A stretch of 64,000 bases of DNA from Multifurca ochricompacta (lineage: Eukaryota; Basidiomycota; Agaricomycetes; Russulales; Russulaceae), in assembly GCA_022496185.1 (NCBI GenBank), contig WTXG01000063.1, forward strand, positions 1-64,000, read 5' to 3'. Below the pieces are notes generated by a model. The model saw only the letters and a program-made list of their open reading frames with translations. It made no database searches and had not been told where the DNA came from. Each line of letters starts with the position of its first letter. Within the stretch, counting starts at the first letter, position 1. The translations under genes and the position numbers were made by a program. Below, in pieces: positions 56,681 through 64,000 of this stretch.

Positions 56681-58174
56681 TCCTTTTCACGAAAGCTTTT
56701 TCTACCAAAATAGCGCGTACTTCCTTGCTCTCCTTCATCATATTAGCCCATATATCTTGGGCCTTCTCCTCTTTTGATCTTTTATCTACGGTGGGCGGGT
56801 TATTCTGAGCGGGGCTTTCTGATGTGATGGTTGCCATGGTGGCACGTGCTCCCCTCTTGGGACAATCTCGAGACATGTGTCCCAGTGCTCTGCAGCGGAA
56901 GCATCGTCCTTCCTTCATTAATGCCTGCCGCTCATCTTCTGTGAGTGCTGCCCGAGCTCGGGCTCGATCCGCAGAGGTATCCATAGCATTTGGATCCCAC
57001 TGGGTATGATGGGCAGGTTTTACTCCGAAAGTGGCCTTCCACTGGTCCCAGGTTTTTCCCTTCTTGGTGTCAACTCCGAATCGTGTTTGGAAGTCTAGAT
57101 AATCCTGTTGCTGCCGTCGGGCAGCATCAACCCAAGTGTCCCAGTCGTGGGGATGATGGAACTGTATGATGTTTTTAACTAAAGGGTTGGGCAGTCCTTG
57201 CGAGAAGAGGTCTAGTGTGGCCTCCTCATCCGTGTCGTAGCCGGCTCTATTGGCCAGACTTCTGAACTTGGCGACGTATGCATCTAACTCGCCTTTCTCC
57301 ATTCTGAGGGATTTCAACTCTCAGGCTGCCTTCTGCTTGGCTTGCCCGTCTGTGAAGGCGTCTTTGAACCTTTCGGCGATGGTCTCCCAAAGACCCTCGC
57401 TTGTAGTACGACGCCCGCTTTCCACTTGCTCGTTTAACCATTCCAACTGCTCCATGGTCCAGTTGTCCACCGCGTCCCCTCTGATTAAGGAGAGGAACAG
57501 ATTGGCATGCTGGAACGGGTTGACAATCTGTGGGACGTCATGGTTGAAGTTCTTGAAAGTTGTGAACTCCAACATGAACTTCTTGCTCTGCGAGCAGTCT
57601 CCTGTGAATGTCTGGGGTAATACTCCCGACAGCTGTCCTGATGGGGAGGAATGTTTGGCAGAGGTGCCACAGGGGCTGGTGGGGCGGGGTCTGGAAGTTG
57701 GGCAGCGATGGTAGACATGGGTGGGTGAGATAAGGTGACGGTTTCTGTAGACTGTATCGATATCTGGGGAGTTGTCAAAGCAGGGGCTCTGATCGTGACA
57801 ACTGCGGGTGCAACCGGAAATGTAGTCGCTGCTAATGCTGGTGCTTCTTCTTCACTAGGGTACTCCTCTGGTTCGGAGTCTGTGACAATGGCCGGAGGGT
57901 TCTCTCTCCACGGGCCTAGTCCAAATTTGGGTGGGGCAGGTCTGGTTGTAACCCAAGAGTTTCGACTGTCTGAGTATCGGATACAATACCAAACTCTTTT
58001 CTCTTCGTCGTATTCTACCGGTTGGTATCTTCCGTCGTGATAGACGTAGTATCCAAACTCGGATTCAAAGTCTTTCCAGGCGGCAGAGCCAAGTACTTGC
58101 TGTGAAAGATTATTCTCGTCTCTGCGCTCGATGAGTTCTTCTCGGAAGAGGGTCTGACTGCGGCTGGAAGCCAC
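56616..58174 (-). pseudogene. Gypsy K gag
   Basis: ATG 58174 (MASSRSQTLFREELIERRD) runs to 57645, where one C is missing from a C-run. 57575-57321 continues the core to TGA 57321, and 57317 on carries AYVAKFRSLANRAGYD and the knuckle CFRCRALGHMSRDC. The gag end runs past the shift site in a different frame than in H because one A is missing. Confidence 0.88.
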
Positions 58175-58177
58175 TGT

Positions 58178-58193
58178 GAGAGACTCAACTTGA
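58178..58193 (-). promoter_or_regulatory. Self-priming primer-binding site of gypsy K
   Basis: The minus strand reads TCAAGTTGAGTCTCTC after the 5' LTR and pairs with AGACTCGACTT in its R region (one G-U pair, no mismatch). Confidence 0.65.
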
Positions 58194-58781
58194 TGTTACG
58201 TCCGGTGTGGGACATTCTGCATGACTTGTGCGACAGCATTGGTCAAGGGTTTCAGATAAGAGGTCAATAGGACCTCTTGGAGTTCTAGGGGACGAGTCAA
58301 AGTCGAAGGGGCTGTTCCCTAAGACGATGTTGAACGGAAAGTGCCGGAAGCACTGAGACAGACGAGTCAGAGATCACAGGGGGAAGTCCGAAAGACGAAC
58401 ACCGATGTATTCAATAAGTCGAGTCTAAGGTCTACAGCATAGCTAAGACGGACTTATATACATAAAGGGATGGGCGTCTATAGATAAGGATATTGGAGTC
58501 AAGTGGGCCCAAAGATACGAAAGCGGATGGCGTAAAGCCTGGCTTCTGATAGGGGATTAAGTAAATGTCCGGTCGTAACAATAAGAAGATAAAAGATAAG
58601 GAAAGGTAAACATAGACAAACAGTAGGTACACATGTCCAGACAACAGTCACGGGGATGGAAGCAACGCATGTGAGGGGTCCCAGGAGGGAGATGTAATGA
58701 GGAAGTGAAGGGTTGGTGGACAAGTGGGGTCCCGGTTGGGAAGCGTGAAGAAAATAGGGCTACTGGGCCCTGTTCATAACA
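58194..58781 (-). repeat. 5' LTR of gypsy K
   Basis: 588 bp; differs from 51310-51897 mainly by C/T and G/A changes. Confidence 0.92.
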
Positions 58782-61700
58782 CATGATGCCCTGAGTTCCT
58801 CAATCCTCCCAAGCCAGAGGATGGAGAAAAGGATGATGAGTACGCCAAACGCTTTGCACTTTGGTCGGAGCCTATGTACCTGGAATGGAACAGGGTGGAG
58901 GAAGTCCTCATGGGAGTTCTGGTGATGGTTACATCACCGGAGACATACTCCCAGATTGCCTCTGACAGAACGTATCCGTCTGTCAATGCCAAGTATGAGC
59001 GCTTGGAATCACTCTACGGCTCAGTAGGAAGCATGGCCACCTACAACTTGTGGTGTTCTGTATCCTCCTTCTGCTTGGAAGAAGGAAAGCAATTCAGACC
59101 CCAGTTGCAGCGTGTGTTGGATGTGAGGAGTACTCTCAAGGAAAATGGGATGGAGATCTCTGATCTCCAGTTGAGCTTTATTTTGCTCCAATCCCTACCT
59201 CCATCCTACTCAGCCATTGCAGGCTCAATCCTGGCGTCAGGACCTCCTGACCGCCTTTCCCCTCAGGACCTGGTTCAAAGGTTCCTAAATGAGGAAAGCC
59301 GACTAGCCGGCCCCGCAGGAAGTGGTGTTGGGGCTGCCCTTAACAAGGCAGCCCATGTCAATAAAAATAAAAATAAAAAACAAGTATCTTTCACGCCACC
59401 TCCTGCAGGTGCATCATCGTCCAATGATGTCACCTGCTTCTATTGCCAGAAGCCGGGCCACAAGGCTAATGAATGTCGGCAAAGGAAACAGGACAGAGCC
59501 AATGCTGATGCAGGCAAAAAGGGCAACAAGAGGAAGGGGCAAGGCCCCAGTGTACATAATAACTCCACACAAGTAGCTACCGTAGTTAATGGTAGTGGCA
59601 GAATACAGGAGGTGCATGAGACACCTCGCATTTCACTTTATATGTTGACCAAGCATACGCAAGAAGTTGATGATGGCAGCAACCCTTGGATGATGGACAG
59701 TGGAGCCACCACTCACTTTACACCATACTTAGATGATTTCTCTGAGTATTTCCCACACAAGGGACATCAAGTAACGATTGGTGATGGCTCCATAGTCCAA
59801 GTCGAAGGAACAGGCAAAGTCATACTCAGAACTCGAAACAATTATGAGTTAGAGTTAAATAATGTCTTTTACATGCCTGGCAGTGAAAGAATACTGTCGA
59901 CAAGCTGCATCACAGACAAAGGCGGTTCAGTGGAGTTCTCTCCATCTGAGGTCAAAATAAAGTACAATAATGCAATTATAGCGGAAGGTGTCAAGGCTAT
60001 GGGACTCTATTGGGTCTTTGGGAAAACTATGCAGAATCTAAATACTGCTTCCCACAAATCTGCATCAAGTAGCCTTGACACTTGGCATTTGCGCATGGGT
60101 CATATGTCAAAAGAGGCCCTCAAAAGATATGCTCCTAAGGCTGTAAAAGGCCTTAACATTGATAATAGCCAAGTGGAAGACAAGCCGTGTTATGGCTGTG
60201 AAATGGGAAAATCACACCGTCTTCCACTCCCTCCCTCTCAAAAGAGAGCTTCAGCGCCCTTGGAGGTCATTCATAGTGACTTAGTTGGTCCTTTGCAATG
60301 TACTTCAATTCAAGGAAACCTATACTTCGCCACTTTCATAGACGACTTTAGCAGGACAGCTCTAGTTGTTGCTATGAAAGCAAAAAGTGATTTTACATCA
60401 GTCTTCAGTAACATTAAGGCATTCTTGGAAAATAAAACAGACAAGAAAATAAAGACCTTACACACTGACCAAGGTGGCGAATATGTCAATAGGGAGCTGA
60501 AGTCAATACTTGAGAAGGCTGGCATAGAGCATAAATTGACAATGCCATATTCCCCACAACAGAACAGAAGGGCTGAAAGGTTCAATAGAACCATCATGGA
60601 AAAGGCCACCAGTATGCTGCATCATGCTGGTCTTTCCCTTGGTTTCTGGGAATGTGCAGTGTGAACAGCCTGTCACATATACAATAGAACGCCTATTCGC
60701 TCTAATAAGTGGAGGACACCGCTTGAGCTTCTGGATGGGGACATTCCAGATGTCTCATACTTTAAAATCTTTGGCTGCTTAGCCTACTATACTGTCCCAG
60801 AGGATAAAAGACGTAAACTGGATCATAAAGCCAGGGAAACAGTCTTTGTCAGGTATGCACCCCACTCTAAAGGATATCTTCTTTGGGATATGCATACTCG
60901 ATCCTTCATATTGTCAAGAGATGTGACATTTGATGAAGGATCCTTCCCATCCAACCTTGCCAAGGACAGCAAGGGAAAACAAAAGGAAAAGGTTACGCCT
61001 TTTGTCTTAGAAGTTGAGAGGCCTGTCCAACCTCAACCAGCAATAGCCACAGTTCCTCAGGCTCCTGAAGACAAGGATGCCGAGGTTGAGGAACAGGAGG
61101 TAGTGGAACCTCCTCAAGTAAATCCTGAGCCTACCACACCCGATAATGAACTTGATACACATGATCAAACTATCTATCAGACACCACCATCCCAAATAAT
61201 GGAACCCTCTGAACTCCCCCAGAGAACCCATGCCAAAAGACAATCTAAGAAGAAAGTCGGCAAAATTTCCCAACCAGTATTTACTAGGGAAAGTCCACGC
61301 TCTCAGCAACGTGACAGGGCTGTGCAGGAAGATGTAGATCTTGATACTGCCTGTCCCAAGCATTCATGTCGCATGAATCCTCAATTTTATAATGAGGATA
61401 ATGCTGAATTTGTGGAGGGTTCTTCCAGACTTGGGCACATGGAATTGCTTAATGCCGCAGGAGTCTCTTATAGAGATCCCCTGACTTTTCAGGAGGCAAT
61501 GCAGTCTGATAATGCCAGTGAATGGCTTGAGGCATGCAGATATGAAATTGATGCCTTAGATAAACTTAATGTGTGGCGCCTTGAGGATCTTCCAAAAGGA
61601 AGGAAGGCTGTCAAGTCAAAATGGGTATTTAAGCTGAAACCAGATGGACAGTTTCGTGCTAGGCTCGTGGCAAAAGGGTTCACCCAAGTAGGAGTGGACT

Positions 61701-63016
61701 TCGACGAAACATTTTCCCCAGTCGCCAGATTTGAATCACTTAGATTATTACTAGTGCTAGCTACGCTAGAGGATTGGGAAATCCACCAGATGGATGTCAA
61801 ATCGGCATTCCTACATGGCAATCTGGATGAGGAAATTTATATGGAGCAACCAGTTGGTTTCGTTGTTGCTGGTAAAGAGTCCAAAGTTTGTAGGCTACAA
61901 AAAGCACTATATGGCCTCAAACAAGCATCCCAAGCATGGAATCTACAATTCCATGCAGTTCTTAATGAACTGGGCTTTACTCAGACGTACTCTGATGCAG
62001 GAGTATATGTGTTTCATCAAAAGGAGGGGGATGATTCACTTTATGTCATTCTCTATGTAGATGACATTACTATACTCGGGTCTTCCAATGATAAGATAAC
62101 ATGGCTGAAGTCAGCTCTATCTAATTGATACGAGATGACTGACCTAGGAGAAATCCAGTCATACCTTGGAGTTAATATCACCAGGGATCGTCCTAACAAG
62201 ACACTGGAGATTGACCAGGCAGCCTACGTTTTATCTATTATTGAGAAGTTTGGGATGAGGGATTCCAACCAAGTATATACTCCTCTTCCCTCTGGCGCTG
62301 ATGTACATCTGGTCAAGTTTGATGGCCAGGCATCTACTTCTGAAATAAAGAAGTACCAACAGTTGATGGGGTCTCTGCTATGGGTGCAGATTGGAAGCAG
62401 ACCTGACATCAGTTTTGCTGTGGCGCGCCTTAGTCAATACGCTTCCAACCCCTCTCAAGATCACATGCGACTTGCAAAATATGTCTTAAAATATCTTAAT
62501 AGTACAAAAGACTGCAAGTTGCAGTACTCTGGAGGGAATGGGGAGAATGGCCTTCATGGCTTTGCAGATTCCTCATGGGGAGATCAAGAGGACTGCCACT
62601 CTACCTCAGGCTACGTGTTTTTCTTGGCAAATGGTGCCATTTCATGGTGTTCCAGAAAACAGAAGACAGTAGCACAGTCCACCACTGAGGCTGAATATAT
62701 GAGCCTCTCTGAGGCTTCAAATCAGGCAGCGTGGTATAGGACGTTTATGGAGGAATTAGGGTACAAGGTGTCCTCCCCTATATTACTCCATTGTGACAAT
62801 AAGGGTGCCGTAGACTTGGTGTTGAACCCAGTCACAGGAAGGCAGTCAAAGCATATACCTATCAAGTACCATGCCATTAGGGGGTACATTGAATCATGCA
62901 CAATTGAGTTAGTGCATACCCCCACAGGTGAGATGCTGGCAGATGGCTTCACTAAGTCTCTACCAAGAGCATCGTTTGAAACCATGGTCAATGGACTTGG
63001 ACTTATGCTGGAATGA
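58782..63016 (+). pseudogene. Copia I gag-pol, two TGA stops
   Basis: From HDA...PEFLNPP (one C missing near 58790) a single frame runs to ...GLGLMLE (63016), interrupted by TGA 60662 and TGA 62126, both CGA in D. Zinc knuckle CFYCQKPGHKANEC, protease DSGATTHF, integrase D-D-E (HTDQGGEY: Arg to Gln beside the Asp), RT YVDD, RNase H. One codon is deleted in FTQVGVDFDE. No indel frameshift lies inside. Confidence 0.92.
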
Positions 63017-63301
63017 GAGAGCTGGAATCTGGAGACTTTGTATACCAGTCTCACTTTCCCACCATGCCATATGAGCACATTCTCGACCTCAAGAGTGACG
63101 CAAGTGGTGTGTACGAAGTAGATATGCCAAGCATTCAGCTTGCATAAGCGAATCTACAACTTGTATGCAAAACTCACAACCCGCACTCGAGAGTTAGAGA
63201 AGTTGGATCTCTGGCTGGTGATATGCTCATTCAATTGTGATGGCAGTGTGCTCATCCAACTCATTTCCCATCTATGACCAGATGCCTTCAGCATGGAGGG
63301 A

Positions 63302-63800
63302 TGTTGAACACAGAAGATGTTCGGTGATGCTTCAGGCATCAGGTGATTAGATTAGCTACCTTGTAGATTAGATTAGATACCGGAGTCTCAGACTTTTTAC
63401 ATTATCATTATTACTTTCTTTCTCACATTCCGCAGTAGCTGACTGATGCACCATGTAACATGTGATTTCTGTAGTAGCCAATGGCCTTAGTCCCTCATGT
63501 TTGTTGTTTGGACATTGTCCGGCACTTGTGGACTTATTCCCAGTGCACAGACCATCCCTTGGAAGAGTATATAAGGGTGTCTGTTTCGTCTCTTACACTT
63601 CAGAGTTTCTTCTATCTCTGAAGTGTAAGTCCCCTCTCTTACTTACTACCATACTTTGAGACTAACGCTCTACATAGCACTTGTCTTTGTCTAGGTCAGT
63701 AGTATAGTATAATAGAGTTTCTTCTATCTCTGAAGTCACTTGTCTTTGTCTAGCTGACTAACCTTACAGTCAGTATGCTGCGCCTCATGCCTGTTTCACA
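63302..63800 (+). repeat. 3' LTR of copia I with tandem unit
   Basis: 499 bp. TATA starts at 63568; exon1 63602-63624, intron 63625-63677 (53 nt, GTAAGT...GACTAAC...ACATAG), exon2 63678-63694, spacer 63695-63713, fused exon1 63714-63736 and exon2 63737-63753. Exon2 here (CACTTGTCTTTGTCTAG) differs from that of A and D, yet both copies agree. Confidence 0.9.
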
Positions 63801-64000
63801 GGATGAAGGACAGCCATTCAGGACCCAATTACAAAAGGTCCTGGATGCCAGGAGTACCCTTAGGGAGAATGGGATGGAGGTTAATAACCTCCAGATGAGC
63901 TTCATTTTATTGAAAGCTCTCCCTGACTCCTACAGTGCCATTGCTGGCTCTATACTGGCCTCTGGCGACCCAGAGCATCTTTCTCCTCAGGACCTTGTGC
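63801..64000 (+). pseudogene. Copia N gag fragment (B family)
   Basis: The frame reads PFRTQLQKVLDARSTLREN...SYSAIAGSILASGDPEHLSPQDLV, matching the Gag of B rather than A. It runs off the window end; its 5' part is cut away by element I. Confidence 0.85.

Larger units (their letters stand above)
51310..58781 (-). mobile_element. Gypsy element K, complete LTR to LTR, mismatched flanks
   Basis: Minus-strand chromovirus with LTRs 58194-58781 (5') and 51310-51897 (3'), 588 bp each with few CpG-type differences. The left flank is copia pol (G), the right flank is copia gag (I), and the flanking bases (agttg, catga) do not match. Gene order is gag-pol-ORF3 as in H. Confidence 0.92.
58782..63800 (+). 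mobile_element. Copia element I, 5' end missing
   Basis: A-family copia lacking the 5' LTR, leader and about 40 Gag residues (K abuts at 58781). It ends with purine tract atggaggga and 3' LTR 63302-63800. It inserted into gag of copia N (right flank ggatg). Confidence 0.92.

Overview
This window is a stack of nested retrotransposons with no recognisable host gene. The coding remains are fungal Ty1/copia and chromodomain Ty3/gypsy (Tf1/sushi-type) polyproteins. The short (about 50-57 nt) intron-like segments, with GTAAGT donors and CTAAC/CTGAC branch-like sites, suggest a filamentous fungus, probably a basidiomycete (inference). Stops are mostly CGA-to-TGA changes and CpG is eroded in the older copies. 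This fits a methylated, silenced repeat island.

Layout from left to right. A (copia, +, 130-7127) carries a solo LTR M (3865-4272) in pol. B (copia, -, 7128-13363) has a truncated 3' LTR and sits in the pol of an old gypsy C (+, 13364-46949). C is split by gypsy E (-, 16872-43156, TSD ctgaa), by a palindromic Tc1 derivative (43498-45119, TSD TA) and by a 534-bp TRIM whose LTRs hold a tRNA-like sequence (45337-45870, TSD tggag). E itself hosts copia D (20926-27502, TSD aggag), a solo LTR (27819-28323, TSD atttt), gypsy H (29600-37071, TSD gctga), a non-autonomous LTR element L (37588-41350, TSD aata) and a solo copia LTR (42559-43059, TSD ggatg). The 3' LTR of C is cut by copia G (46950-51309). 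Then come gypsy K (-, 51310-58781), copia I (58782-63800) and the gag of a further copia N (63801-64000).

The copia elements encode one Gag-PR-INT-RT-RNaseH polyprotein. Their primer-binding site, GGTTATGGGCCC, matches the anticodon arm of initiator tRNA-Met. The gypsy elements encode Gag, then a -1-frame Pol (PR-RT-RNaseH-INT-chromodomain), then a third protein (ORF3) with a zinc-knuckle cluster. Their primer-binding site is complementary to the predicted 5' end of their own RNA (self-priming).

The most striking signal is in the copia-type LTRs. About 34-35 nt after the TATA box lies a unit exon1-intron-exon2, followed by a 17-19 nt spacer. A second copy of the same unit follows, from which the intron is removed exactly at GT...AG. 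Five sequence-diverged LTRs (A, B, D, I, M) show this layout. In each, the two copies match each other but differ from those in other families. A sixth LTR (G) keeps only the spliced copy. This looks like an LTR architecture built, and perhaps rebuilt, by splicing plus reverse transcription.
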